Below are positions 53,210 to 61,586 of a stretch of 64,000 nucleotides of DNA, in pieces (the stretch's first letter is position 1; the number at the start of each line of letters is the position of its first letter). The DNA is taken from assembly GCA_963783245.1 (NCBI GenBank), contig CAWAMS010000006.1, positions 124,001-188,000 on the forward strand, read 5' to 3'. The position numbers and the translations under genes were made by a program. The notes beneath the pieces are model-generated. The model had not been told where the DNA came from, searched no databases, and saw only the letters and a list, made by a program, of their open reading frames with translations. This stretch comes from Bog-473 sp963783245. Its GTDB lineage: Bacteria; Actinomycetota; Acidimicrobiia; Acidimicrobiales; RAAP-2.

Positions 53210-54004
53210 CTACGCCACACCCGCGATGATGTCGAGCGGCGTCCCGGCGGGGATCATGGCGAGCTGCGAGAGGTCGCTGTCGTGCAGGCGGATGCAGCCG
53301 TGGGAGATCGCCGCCCCGGTCGTTCCGATCAGAGTGTCGTCGTAGGTCGTGATCGGGCCGTGGATGGCGATGATCGCATCGCCTGAGTCTCCCCAGTCCG
53401 ATATGGCGTCCGAGTGGGCTGAGGTGACCAGCACGAACGGCCCGTAACCCGGGTCCGGAGCTGCGGCCCGCATCGTCACGAAGTAGCTGCCTGTCACGGT
53501 CGGATCTTCGGGCGAGCCGATCCCGGCCGGAAAGTCGAGAATCTCCCGGCCGTTGTCATAGACGACGAGATGTTCGGTATGCAGATTCAGCACCATCAGA
53601 TAGGGCGTCACTGAAAGCGCCACGTCGTTCAGCGGAACCCACGTCGTCGAGCCATTCGGGCGTTGGGCCAGACGTACCTCGAGCCATCCCGGGGCGGATC
53701 CGATCACCGGGAGGACCGAGGGGTAGCCGTACCACGTTGCCGGAACAACCACATCAGGTGGGGCTCCCGGCGCCACCGAACCCGGTGTCGCGCTGTGCAG
53801 CGTGGCCACCGTCGTGGTGTTCGAAGGGATGGCGAGCTTCGCTGTCTCCGCGGGAGCGGTTGCGCGGACTTCGTGACGCAGCTGCGTCTTGCTCTGACCC
53901 GAGACCACGTGCGACGCGTCACAGCCCGCAGCCACGCCCGCCACGCTCAGTGTCGCCGCCAGCAGGCCGATGTTCCGAAGTTTCGATCGGGTCCGGAGCT
54001 TTAT
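53210..54004 (-). CDS. L,D-transpeptidase (YkuD) lipoprotein, start codon unclear
   Basis: About 260 residues. The catalytic YkuD motif is ISHGCIRLHDSD near the C-terminus with the upstream His in AIIAIHGP. It cross-links peptidoglycan or attaches proteins to it from outside the membrane. In frame upstream of the first internal ATG/GTG is a full lipoprotein signal (KLRTRSKLRNIGLLAATLSVAGVAAGC), so the real start lies near 54000. No ATG, GTG or TTG is present there before an in-frame TAG; an ATA stands at 54002-54004. A miscalled base in the start codon is the simplest explanation. GTG codons inside the signal would leave a truncated export signal. Confidence 0.85.
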   Translation of the reverse strand: MKLRTRSKLRNIGLLAATLSVAGVAAGCDASHVVSGQSKTQLRHEVRATAPAETAKLAIPSNTTTVATLHSATPGSVAPGAPPDVVVPATWYGYPSVLPVIGSAPGWLEVRLAQRPNGSTTWVPLNDVALSVTPYLMVLNLHTEHLVVYDNGREILDFPAGIGSPEDPTVTGSYFVTMRAAAPDPGYGPFVLVTSAHSDAISDWGDSGDAIIAIHGPITTYDDTLIGTTGAAISHGCIRLHDSDLSQLAMIPAGTPLDIIAGVA

Positions 54005-54100
54005 GGGCCGAGACTATCGGCGGTCACATCGCGTTTTCGGGGCGCGGCATCGAGTGAGGCTTCGTCGCCACCGAGAGTTCATCATCGCGACGCGCAAGCG

Positions 54101-54406
54101 TCACTCGCGCCACTCTTTGTCCTTCTTCTTTTTCTTCTTCTTCGCTGATTTCTTGACTGCCTTCTCCAATTCGAGGAGCTCCTCGCGGATCCCGTCGAGT
54201 TGAGCACCCAGATCGGTGGGCACGGCGCTGAGGACTTCGAGTGTCGCTACTCGGTGGATCAGGTCATCGAGGAGTTCGCCGAGCGCGTAGCAGGCGACGA
54301 TTGTCGCCGTCGCAAGAGCCTCGTTTGCCTCACCCTTGCTGGTCGGGTCGATGATGCTGGCCTGGCCAGCTTCGACGATGTCTCGGATCAGGTCACACGT
54401 GGCCAT
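54101..54406 (-). CDS. Small helical protein with Lys-rich tail
   Basis: 101 residues. ATG at 54406 has a GAGGAG ribosome site. The body is helical with moderate hydrophobicity (EALATATIVACYALGELLDDLIHRVATLEVL), then a coiled coil (DGIREELLELEKAVKK) and a tail with a run of about seven Lys ending KDKEWRE. No family recognised. The basic tail could contact nucleic acid, phospholipid or polyphosphate. Confidence 0.65.
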   Translation of the reverse strand: MATCDLIRDIVEAGQASIIDPTSKGEANEALATATIVACYALGELLDDLIHRVATLEVLSAVPTDLGAQLDGIREELLELEKAVKKSAKKKKKKKDKEWRE

Positions 54407-54422
54407 CGCTCCTCAGTCTGCC

Positions 54423-54660
54423 TCACCCATGCACGTGACTCGCACTGCTTTCCGCGTGGTTCGCGATGAAGCTCTGGTCGATCCTCCAAGAGGCGACAAT
54501 TCCATCGGATAATTCAGAGACCAACCCGAAATCGTCGAGCGCCACGACGATCCTGATTGCTTGACGCGCGACACCACGTCGAGCGCATGACACGCGTCCC
54601 GCACGAACGGCTGCCTCGGCTTGTCTCCGTGCGGAACAGCGCCGATTCCACCGACTCATT
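54423..54660 (-). pseudogene. Remnant of an EAL-domain gene
   Basis: In two frames the sequence preserves EAL pieces in order: ESALF, RDACHALDVVSRVKQSG, IVVALDDFG and DQSFIANHAESSASH. They line up with ESAFVQDAELALAVLSRLKHIG, ILVALDDFG and DQSFVADLVDQGASH of the protein at 47286. The middle (TGYSSLSYLRQFP) is scrambled. The start and EAL motif are absent. This is decay of a c-di-GMP gene copy, not an indel in a working one. Confidence 0.65.
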
Positions 54661-55013
54661 GGCGCATCGAAGCGAGGGGGTCCGCGGCGGCGGGTGAAAC
54701 CCTTCCGGCGGCAACCACGCTGCGTACGTGCGTTGCGCTCCTCCACCCACGCGTGGGCCGTTGTGCCGGCCGAAGAAATGTGGACATGCTCAGGCAATTC
54801 CCAGGCCGTGTCGCTACTGTTGCTGCGCTGCCGATGAGGTATGCGTTTCGACCCCGCTCTCGCCGGCGGGGTCGATTCGCGTGGTCGAGCCCTTTGAGGG
54901 CAGGTCCGCCCCCAGTTGTCTGAGGTGCGCACACGTGACACCCGAAGCGTCCGAATCGTGGATAACCTCGCATTGGTCCACGGGGAGGGGGTAGCGGACC
55001 GAGAGCCCGAAGG
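54661..55013. other. Intergenic stretch, no recognisable gene
   Basis: About 350 bp between the EAL remnant and the structured element before the substrate-binding protein gene. I see no coding pattern or signal here; it may be further decayed sequence from the same lost gene. Confidence 0.4.
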
Positions 55014-55090
55014 TTTTGCCACCTGGATTCCGCCCTGCACCGTCGCAGGTGAACGTAGGAGCACGCTCCATACCTGTTCAGGTGGCAAAA
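55014..55090 (+). ncRNA. Possible structured RNA (three-way junction) upstream of substrate-binding protein gene
   Basis: Closing helix TTTTGCCACCTG (55014-55025) with CAGGTGGCAAAA (55079-55090), 12 perfect pairs. Inside are two hairpins: CCTGC/GCAGG (55034-55038 with 55045-55049) and GTAGGAG/CTCCATAC (55055-55061 with 55066-55073, one bulged A, loop CACG). It ends 90 bp before the ATG at 55181. It matches no riboswitch class I know. It could be a cis-regulatory leader, a small RNA or part of a decayed mobile element. Confidence 0.35.
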
Positions 55091-55180
55091 AACGGACGGG
55101 ATCGCCGGGATGATTGCTAGCGATCCTAACTATTGTTACTGTAATAAACTTGTAGGTGTTGGTATCTAAAGGGGGGTTAC

Positions 55181-56386
55181 ATGAAACGATCCACACTTCT
55201 GTCCCGCGCAGCAGCGACGGCGGCAGCATGCGCACTGACGCTGGCCGGGTTCGTCCTTGTGGCGGCACCGAGTGGTGCGGCCACCAAGGCTCCGATTGCC
55301 ATCGGCTACGTCTGTAGTTGCACGAGCCCGCAGGCATCGAGCGTCGTGATAAATCGCTCCGCCTATGAGGCCTACGTCGACTACACCAACGCCCATGGCG
55401 GCATCGACGGGCACCAGATCAAGCTCTATCTGGCCGACGACTCCGCCAACCCGGCCACATCGTCCGCGGACGTGCACACCTTTGTGAGTCAGGACCACGT
55501 GCAGGCCATCGTCTCGCTGGCCGGAAGCCCCTCCGCGTGGCAGTCGTACGTCGACGGCCAGAAGATCCCGATCGTGGGGGCGGACGGCTCCGCCGTCCAG
55601 TTCTTCACCGACCCGGACTTCTTCTTCCCGGGACAGACGGACGACTCGCTGCCCGCAGCAGTGGCCACCGCGGCAAAGAAGGTGGGCTCCAGCAACTTCG
55701 GCGTGATGTACTGCGCCGAAGCCGCCGCCTGCCAGGAACTGGTCGCCCCACTCGAGGCCATCGGCGCGAAGTACGGCCTGAAGCTGGCCTACAACACGCA
55801 GATCTCCTACGCCGCACCTTCCTACGCCTCCGAATGTCTGGCGGCGAAGCAGGCCGGCGTGAAGGCCCTCTTCATCGGTGACGCCGTCACCGTGGTCGAG
55901 TCAGTGGCCAAGGACTGCGCTCAGCAGGGCTACAACCCGACCATCATCGCCAGCGACGGTGCCGTCGGTGTGGACTTCAAGTCGACGCCGGGACTCGAGA
56001 ACAACCTGCTCGCCTTCGAGCCGCAGATCCCGTTCAACGTGACCAACACACCCGCAACCGAGGCAATGGTCGCTGCGTTCAAGAAGTACCAGCCCAGCCT
56101 CATGAGCAGCCCCAACTACAACGGCGAAGTCGATGAAGCTTGGACCAGTGGCCTGCTCCTGGCGGCGGCCGTCGAGGCCGGTCACCCCGGCAACACGATC
56201 ACCTCGGCCGAGATCCTCAAGGGTCTGCACTCGCTCCACGGCAACACCCTGGGAGGCATGGCGCCACCTCTGACCTACACCGCGGGCAAACCGAACACCA
56301 CCGATTGCTGGTTCTGGATGACCACATCGCACGGGAAGTTCACCGAGAAGTACGGCCTGAAGCCGACCTGCGCCGCGAAGCTCTGA
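55181..56386 (+). CDS. ABC transporter substrate-binding protein, orphan, second copy
   Basis: 401 residues, exactly the length of the paralogue at 20258-21463. Signal peptide RSTLLSRAAATAAACALTLAGFVLVAAPSGA, mature start APIAIGYVCSCTSPQ, and the two lobes of the branched-chain amino acid/amide binding family (YTNAHGGIDGHQIKLYLADD, CLAAKQAGVKALFIGDAVTVVE, LGGMAPPLTY near the end). Two Cys pairs (VCSC; YCAEAAAC) recur in both copies. ATG 55181 follows GGGGGG in an AT-rich leader. No permease or ATPase genes are near. A strong terminator follows. Confidence 0.92.
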   Translation: MKRSTLLSRAAATAAACALTLAGFVLVAAPSGAATKAPIAIGYVCSCTSPQASSVVINRSAYEAYVDYTNAHGGIDGHQIKLYLADDSANPATSSADVHTFVSQDHVQAIVSLAGSPSAWQSYVDGQKIPIVGADGSAVQFFTDPDFFFPGQTDDSLPAAVATAAKKVGSSNFGVMYCAEAAACQELVAPLEAIGAKYGLKLAYNTQISYAAPSYASECLAAKQAGVKALFIGDAVTVVESVAKDCAQQGYNPTIIASDGAVGVDFKSTPGLENNLLAFEPQIPFNVTNTPATEAMVAAFKKYQPSLMSSPNYNGEVDEAWTSGLLLAAAVEAGHPGNTITSAEILKGLHSLHGNTLGGMAPPLTYTAGKPNTTDCWFWMTTSHGKFTEKYGLKPTCAAKL

Positions 56387-56410
56387 TCCAGAGCCCCACC
56401 GGAACTACAC

Positions 56411-56444
56411 GAAGAAGGGTGGCGCCGCGGCGCCACCCTTCTTC
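56411..56444 (+). terminator. Intrinsic terminator after the substrate-binding protein gene
   Basis: A perfect 34-bp palindrome: GAAGAAGGGTGGCGCC followed, after GC, by GGCGCCACCCTTCTTC, 25 bp after the stop codon. The stem is very stable and its 3' arm is pyrimidine-rich. Confidence 0.75.
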
Positions 56445-56527
56445 TGTGGACGTCCCCATCCCGGAACGACCTGCGTTGGTCCTGAGGCAGATCCAGACGT
56501 GGTCGGCCGGCGAAGGGAGGCGAAGGG

Positions 56528-57307
56528 GTGAGCAAGGTGGCACTCGTCACCGGCGCCTCGTCGGGCATCGGCCGGGCATTCGCCGAGCGATTGGGCGCCG
56601 ATGGCTACGACCTGGTGGTCGTCGGACGCCGACTCGACCGGCTGGAGGCGCTCGCCGCCTCCCTCCCCCGGCGAAGGGTCAGGGTCATGGCAGCTGACCT
56701 GTCCACCGACGACGGTGCGGACAGCGTCGCCGAAGCATGCGCCACGGAACAACTGCATCTGCTCGTCAACAATGCCGGCGTCGCCCACTACATGCAGCTC
56801 GCGCAACTCCCCGCCGAGAAGGCGCGGGAGCTTGTGCATGTCAAGGTTGTCGCCCCGACGATGCTCACCCGTGCCGCGCTCCCGGGCATGCTGGCCCGGG
56901 GCGAAGGCACGATCATCAACGTCGCCGGGATGATCGCATTCAGTGGTCCGGCACCACCCACCCAGATGCCCTTCCACGCGGTCTACGCCGGGTCGCTCGC
57001 CCACCTTGTCGCGATGTCACAGGCCCTGTCGGCCGAACTCGACGGCACGGGTGTCACGGTGCAGGTCCTGTGCCCCGGAGTGGTGGCGACCGAGTTTCAC
57101 GAGCGCCAAGGCCTCGACCTGAGTGCGGTGCCCCGCATGACGGCACAAGATGTCGTCACCGCCAGTCTGCGGGGGCTGGAGCTCGGAGAGGTCGTCTGTG
57201 CTCCGGGAGTAGAGGACGCCGGGCTCCTCCACGCGGTCTTTGACGCCGACCTCACCGCCTTCGGCGCACAGAGTCCGCAGCTCGCCCGGCGCTACCGGGC
57301 GACCTGA
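56528..57307 (+). CDS. SDR-family protein lacking the usual catalytic residues
   Basis: 259 residues with a normal Rossmann start (VALVTGASSGIG, 4-14) and NNAG (81-84). At the active site Tyr153 is present (HAVYAGSLAHL), but the Lys four residues on is Leu157. The Ser expected after INV is replaced (INVAGMIAF, Gly134). It therefore binds a dinucleotide but may not be a conventional dehydrogenase. GTG at 56528 has GGAGG upstream. A PGVVATEFHERQG loop as in acyl or carbonyl reductases is present. Miscalls at these exact codons are possible but no frame change is seen. Confidence 0.85.
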   Translation: MSKVALVTGASSGIGRAFAERLGADGYDLVVVGRRLDRLEALAASLPRRRVRVMAADLSTDDGADSVAEACATEQLHLLVNNAGVAHYMQLAQLPAEKARELVHVKVVAPTMLTRAALPGMLARGEGTIINVAGMIAFSGPAPPTQMPFHAVYAGSLAHLVAMSQALSAELDGTGVTVQVLCPGVVATEFHERQGLDLSAVPRMTAQDVVTASLRGLELGEVVCAPGVEDAGLLHAVFDADLTAFGAQSPQLARRYRAT

Positions 57308-57447
57308 CCGGCCCAGCTGCCCTCCCCATGATCGGGACCATTCTGGGCACGGAGTGTGCACCCTCGTAACATGCCGGCCATGTCACGGCGCCCGGGTCGC
57401 ATCCACCCGGGCGCGCCTGTCCCTCACGTCGAGCCCAGCCGAGCGAA

Positions 57448-58635
57448 ATGACCGAGGCGGCCATTCCCTCACTGGTCCTCATCGCCCTGGCGGCGGTCCT
57501 GGCACCGATCATCGCCGAACAGTCACGGGGCCTTCGGATCCCCTCGGTGGTGCTCGAGATAGTGCTCGGCATCATCCTCGGTCCCTCCGTCTTGAAACTG
57601 GTGCACCCCAATGCGCTCATCACCGGCCTGTCGGACATGGGCCTGACTTTCCTCATGTTCCTGGCCGGCCTCGAAGTCGACCCGAACCGGGTCAAAGGGC
57701 GTCCCATTCGAGTGGCGACCGTGGGCTGGTTGCTGTCATTGGCCTTGGCACTGGCCCTGGGTTCCCTTCTCGTCTCGACCGGTTTGGCCATCGACACGCT
57801 CATCGTGGGCCTCGCGCTCACGACCACCGCACTCGGGACTCTCCTCCCGGTCCTCGGCGATGCGGGAGTGCTCCCGACGGAATTCGGCTCGTACGTTCTC
57901 GGCGTGGGGACGGCCGGGGAATTCGGGCCCATCGTCGGGGTGGCGATTCTCTTGACCCACAAAGACCGGCTGATCAGCGGCCTGCTTCTCGTCGCGTTCG
58001 TCGCCGTGGCGATCACAACGGCATTCCTCGCAACCAGGGCCCATCCGCCAAGAGTCGTGGCGCTCCTGCGTCGGCATCTCGAGTCGAGTACCCAGCTGCC
58101 GGTGCGCATCTCGATCCTGGTTGTGCTCCTCCTCGTGTACCTGGCCTACGAGTTGCAGGTCGATGTTCTCCTGGGGGCCTTCGCGGCGGGAATCGCAGTC
58201 AGGTTCTTGATTATCGGTGACGACAGCGAGGCCATCGAAAGCAAGCTCAAGGCGATCGGCTTCGGATTTCTCATTCCCGTCTTCTTCATCGAGAGCGGGA
58301 TCAACTTCGACCTTCACATACTTAGCCGCCCGAGCGCGCTGCTACGTCTCGTCATGTTCCTCGGGCTGATGTTGATCGCTCGCGGCATCCCTGCACTTCT
58401 GCTCTACCGCCGGATCCTCACCGGTGCCCAACGTGTCGTCCTTGCGCTCCTCTCGGCCACTGGCCTGCCACTCATCGTCGTCATCACGGCCATCGGCACT
58501 GCGGAGGGGCGCATGCGCCCGGAGAACGCCGCTGCCCTGGTAGGTGCAGGCATGCTCTCCGTGCTCCTGTTCCCGGCCATCAGCCTGCGCCGCCTTCGGG
58601 CGGACAAGCGGGACGCCGAGCACCCTCCTGCATAG
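57448..58635 (+). CDS. Kef-type (CPA2) cation:proton antiporter
   Basis: 395 residues, about 12 membrane segments, no cytosolic TrkA domain. Family features: PSVVLEIVLGIILGPSVL, LGLTFLMFLAGLEVD, the discontinuous helix region TTTALGTLLPVLGDAGVL, and LGAFAAGIAVRFLI followed by GFGFLIPVFFIESGI. It exchanges Na+ or K+ for protons across the membrane. ATG at 57448 starts just outside the first helix. It is preceded by a SDR-type gene and ends 21 bp before a convergent methyltransferase gene. Confidence 0.92.
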   Translation: MTEAAIPSLVLIALAAVLAPIIAEQSRGLRIPSVVLEIVLGIILGPSVLKLVHPNALITGLSDMGLTFLMFLAGLEVDPNRVKGRPIRVATVGWLLSLALALALGSLLVSTGLAIDTLIVGLALTTTALGTLLPVLGDAGVLPTEFGSYVLGVGTAGEFGPIVGVAILLTHKDRLISGLLLVAFVAVAITTAFLATRAHPPRVVALLRRHLESSTQLPVRISILVVLLLVYLAYELQVDVLLGAFAAGIAVRFLIIGDDSEAIESKLKAIGFGFLIPVFFIESGINFDLHILSRPSALLRLVMFLGLMLIARGIPALLLYRRILTGAQRVVLALLSATGLPLIVVITAIGTAEGRMRPENAAALVGAGMLSVLLFPAISLRRLRADKRDAEHPPA

Positions 58636-58656
58636 TGCAGAGCGGAAGCGAATGGA

Positions 58657-59523
58657 TCAGGATCCGCGCTCGCGCCTCCAGAACGCCCCATGCCCGTCGA
58701 TGTCAAGAATCGGCTCGGTGATGCCATTCGCTGTCCTGTAGTCCGTGACAGCCTTTGCGCAGGCATCGATATAGAAGTCGTCAACGATGAGGTATCCGCC
58801 GACCGACAATTTCGGGTAGAGAGCGCTGAGCGCGTCCATCGTCGACTCGTAGAGATCGCCGTCGAGGCGCAGCACTGCGAGCTGGGAGATTGGCGCGCTC
58901 GGGAGCGTGTCGCGGAACCAACCGACGAGAAACCTCACCTGGTCGTCGAGCAGCTCGTACTTCTCGAAGTTCTTCTTGACCTCCTCGACGCCGACGGCGA
59001 AGACGGAGCTCTTCCACAGATCAAGTTCCGTGTCGGCCGGGTACTTTTCGGAGTCGGGCTTTGGCAATCCTTCGAAGGAATCGGCGAGCCAGACCGTCCT
59101 TGCCGTGTCACCCCTGGCGGCAAGCACCGCCCGCATGAGGATCGCCGCTCCACCGCGCCAGACCCCCGTTTCGATCAAATCCCCGGGGATACCTTCTTCG
59201 ACAACCCGTTCGACACATGCTTGTAGGTTGTCGAGTCGTGCCATCCCGACCATGGTCTCACCGTGCTGTGGCCAGTCCTTGCCCCAGTAACGCGCCGACG
59301 GATCCGCCTTTCGGACCAGCTCCAGATTCCGCCAACGAAGCATCGTGCTCAACAGGCGCGCCGGGGGACCCTTCCATCCCGGGATATCCAACGGGAGCGC
59401 TTCGTAACTTTCATCGGGGAACAAAAGCCGCGTGAGCGAACGCTTGATGAGGTCCAGATACCGCTCCTCCAACGTCCCGGGCCGGCGATCCGAAGTCGGC
59501 TGAGGTGTCATCCGCTGGCCCAT
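58657..59523 (-). CDS. TylF/MycF-like O-methyltransferase
   Basis: 288 residues from ATG 59523. The TylF family pattern is clear: YLDLIKRSLTRLLFPDE at the start, MVGMARLDNLQACVERVVEEGIPGDLIETGVWRGGAAI (SAM-binding motif I), WLADSFEGLPKPD, and LRLDGDLYESTMDALSALYPKLSVGGYLIVDDF with the metal-binding Asp pair. It methylates a sugar or catechol-like hydroxyl, often in natural-product or glycan synthesis. ATG 59511 is an alternative; a longer frame to 59592 has no support. No biosynthetic cluster is evident around it. Confidence 0.9.
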   Translation of the reverse strand: MGQRMTPQPTSDRRPGTLEERYLDLIKRSLTRLLFPDESYEALPLDIPGWKGPPARLLSTMLRWRNLELVRKADPSARYWGKDWPQHGETMVGMARLDNLQACVERVVEEGIPGDLIETGVWRGGAAILMRAVLAARGDTARTVWLADSFEGLPKPDSEKYPADTELDLWKSSVFAVGVEEVKKNFEKYELLDDQVRFLVGWFRDTLPSAPISQLAVLRLDGDLYESTMDALSALYPKLSVGGYLIVDDFYIDACAKAVTDYRTANGITEPILDIDGHGAFWRRERGS

Positions 59524-59660
59524 CAGCTCGATGCCGCCGCAACCGAAGCGTGATCGGCCCTGTTCGACATCACGACGAGAATAGCGAGGCAACCGAGGGC
59601 GCGGAGATCGGGGCGATTCGGGTCAGGCGACGCACCGTTGCCGCAACGAGGGAGGGGTCA

Positions 59661-60101
59661 TTATCCCGCTCGTTCGAGCAGGTCGATGAGCCATCCCGGC
59701 CGTGCCACGTCAGCACCGATCTCCTCGGCGCGCCGACCCAACGCCCGATCTGCGGACACGAGTGTGACCGGATCGGTCGTCCCGGCGATGACGGCGACGA
59801 GCGTGTCATCGCCGCTGCCCGACGCATGGAGGACGGTGACACCATCAGCGGTCCCCGGGTCGACGCCCTCCCGGGCCTTGCCCTCGACGACCACGACAAC
59901 CGGGTCGCCGAGTGCCCCGTTCTTGGCGGCGACACGCACCCGTTCCACGAATGCCCGGGCCGCACCCGGTCGATCCTTCCACCAACCGGTCGGCCGGGAT
60001 CCGATGACATTCGCCGCATCGATCAACAGCACGACATCAGTCTGGCCCGGCCGGCCGCCTGCGCGGCGCGACACAGCCTTGCTCTCCGTTTCGTTCCGCA
60101 T
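59661..60101 (-). CDS. PIN/NYN-like nuclease-fold protein
   Basis: 146 residues. The strand-loop DVVLLIDAANVIGSRPTGWWKDR with an acidic pair, then VVVVEGKAREG, SGSGDDTLVAVI and VTLVSADRALGRRAEEIGA, is the YacP/NYN arrangement of four acidic residues that bind Mg in ribonucleases. The first 22 residues are variable; the real start may be closer to the first strand. Its target, probably RNA, is unknown. It is divergent from the methyltransferase gene at 60155. Confidence 0.78.
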   Translation of the reverse strand: MRNETESKAVSRRAGGRPGQTDVVLLIDAANVIGSRPTGWWKDRPGAARAFVERVRVAAKNGALGDPVVVVVEGKAREGVDPGTADGVTVLHASGSGDDTLVAVIAGTTDPVTLVSADRALGRRAEEIGADVARPGWLIDLLERAG

Positions 60102-60154
60102 CTACCGTCGGGCGTTGTTTCCATTCGAGAGCTCGACCGGCAGGGGGAAAGTGC

Positions 60155-60986
60155 ATGGCGACAGGCTTCTTTCGTAAGCGGGAACGTCACGCCGCAGGAT
60201 CGCCGGTGCGGGAACCGACGGTACCGCTGGAGGACGCCTGGCGATGGGTCAGATCGTTCCCGGACGAAGGGACGATCCCGATGCCCAGCGAGGAGCTTCA
60301 GGCCCGGGTCGGTCCGGCACCGGCGTTCCACGATGTGGCGCTCACCACACTGGGGCGGATGAACATGGCCGGCCTCCGGCCCGATCACGCAGTGCTCGAC
60401 GTCGGCTGTGGGGTGGGTCGCACGGCACGCTACCTCTGTGACTACATGGACAGTGATGCTCGGTACGAAGGCTTCGACATCATGGAGGAGATGGTCGCCT
60501 GGTGCCAGGAAAACATCACTCCGCGCTTCCCCAACTTTCGGTTCACCCACACACCGTTGTACAACACGGCGTACAAACCAGACGACTCGCTTCCTTCGGC
60601 TGACGCCTTCACCTTTCCGTACCCGGAGGGGACGTTCGACTTCGCCTTCGCGCATTCGGTGTTCACCCACCTGCCCCCGGGGTCGACGACCAACTACCTG
60701 CGCGAGCTCCACCGCGTCCTGAAGCCGGGTGGCACCGCCTACACCACCTGGTTCCTGTTCGACGGTGCCCTGAGCGCGAGCCCCAAGACGATGGTGGCCG
60801 AGATGACGACTCGACCACTCGGGGTTGTTCGCCGTGCACAATCCGGAGGTCCCGGACAATGCGGTGGGGTATCGCGAGAGCTATGTCATGGAGCAATTCT
60901 CCGAGAGTGGCCTGACGGTCGTCGGGCCCGTCCATTACGGTTTCGCCCGCTTGCAGGACGTGGTCGTGGCCGTGAAGAGCCGGTAA
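60155..60986 (+). CDS. Class I SAM-dependent methyltransferase, one frame change
   Basis: About 276 residues. SAM-binding motif I is VLDVGCGVGRTARYL; then GFDIMEEMVAWCQ, FDFAFAHSVFTHLPPGSTTNYLRELHRVLKPGGTAYTTWFL, as in the UbiE/methyltransferase-11 family. Near 60805-60825 the frame changes and the C-terminus continues as HSGLFAVHNPEVPDNAVGYRESYVMEQFSESGLTVVGPVHYG, ending TAA 60984-60986, typical of this type. The break is best taken as an indel. Substrate unknown. Confidence 0.85.
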
Positions 60987-61016
60987 CCACCCGGGCGGCC
61001 ATCTACATTGTCGACC

Positions 61017-61505
61017 GTGGCCGTGGTGTGCTCTTGCTGCTCAACGCGAGTGGATTGGTGGGTCAGGTTGCGCTCGCATCCCGACCAGCCGATCTGTCAC
61101 GACTGCCTGGCCGGGCTGAATGGGCAGAGAGACGGCCAATTGCAGCTCATGACGGGCAAGTGGGTCGCCACAGGGTTCGAGCCCATCTTCAAGGTGGCGC
61201 AGATGCCCCGCTCCGTCGCCTGGTTCGAACGTGCGGGCTTCGAGGTGTCGTCTCACGACGACACCTACGCCTTCGCCCACCGCGACCGAGACCTCACGAT
61301 CCACCTTGCCCAAGCGATCGGGGAAGAGGCTCCGGGTCACGGCGCTCTCTACGTCCACTGTCACGATGCCGACCGGGTGGCCGAGGAGTGGAGGACGGCG
61401 GGGATCGACGTGGACGGCCCGCGCGACGAGGTCTATGGCAAGAGGGAGGGCTCCGTCACCGACCCCGACGGCAACACGATTCGCTTCGGGAGCCCCATCC
61501 GCTGA
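61017..61505 (+). CDS. VOC/glyoxalase-fold protein with N-terminal Cys-rich ribbon
   Basis: 162 residues. The first 40 contain VVCSCCSTR..PICHDCLAGL, two Cys clusters about 24 residues apart, probably a small zinc ribbon. The rest is a glyoxalase/bleomycin-resistance-like VOC domain: FEPIFKVAQMPRSVAWFERAGFEVSSHDDTYAFAHR, YVHCHDADRVAEEWRTAGIDV, EGSVTDPDGNTIRFGSP. Metal ligands of the VOC part are incomplete, which suits a binding or drug-sequestering member. GTG 61017 is the likely start; a TTG lies at 61008. It is followed by a hairpin. Confidence 0.8.
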   Translation: MAVVCSCCSTRVDWWVRLRSHPDQPICHDCLAGLNGQRDGQLQLMTGKWVATGFEPIFKVAQMPRSVAWFERAGFEVSSHDDTYAFAHRDRDLTIHLAQAIGEEAPGHGALYVHCHDADRVAEEWRTAGIDVDGPRDEVYGKREGSVTDPDGNTIRFGSPIR

Positions 61506-61552
61506 GGCACGGCTGAGAGCCCATTGTTGCGGGCCCATGACCAACGCTGGTC

Positions 61553-61586
61553 CGGCAACGGTGGGGTGGTGGTAACACCATTGCCG
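61553..61586 (+). terminator. Hairpin after the VOC gene
   Basis: Arms CGGCAACGGTG (61553-61563) and CACCATTGCCG (61576-61586) pair over 11 positions with one mismatch around a G-rich 12-nt loop. Likely terminator. Confidence 0.5.
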
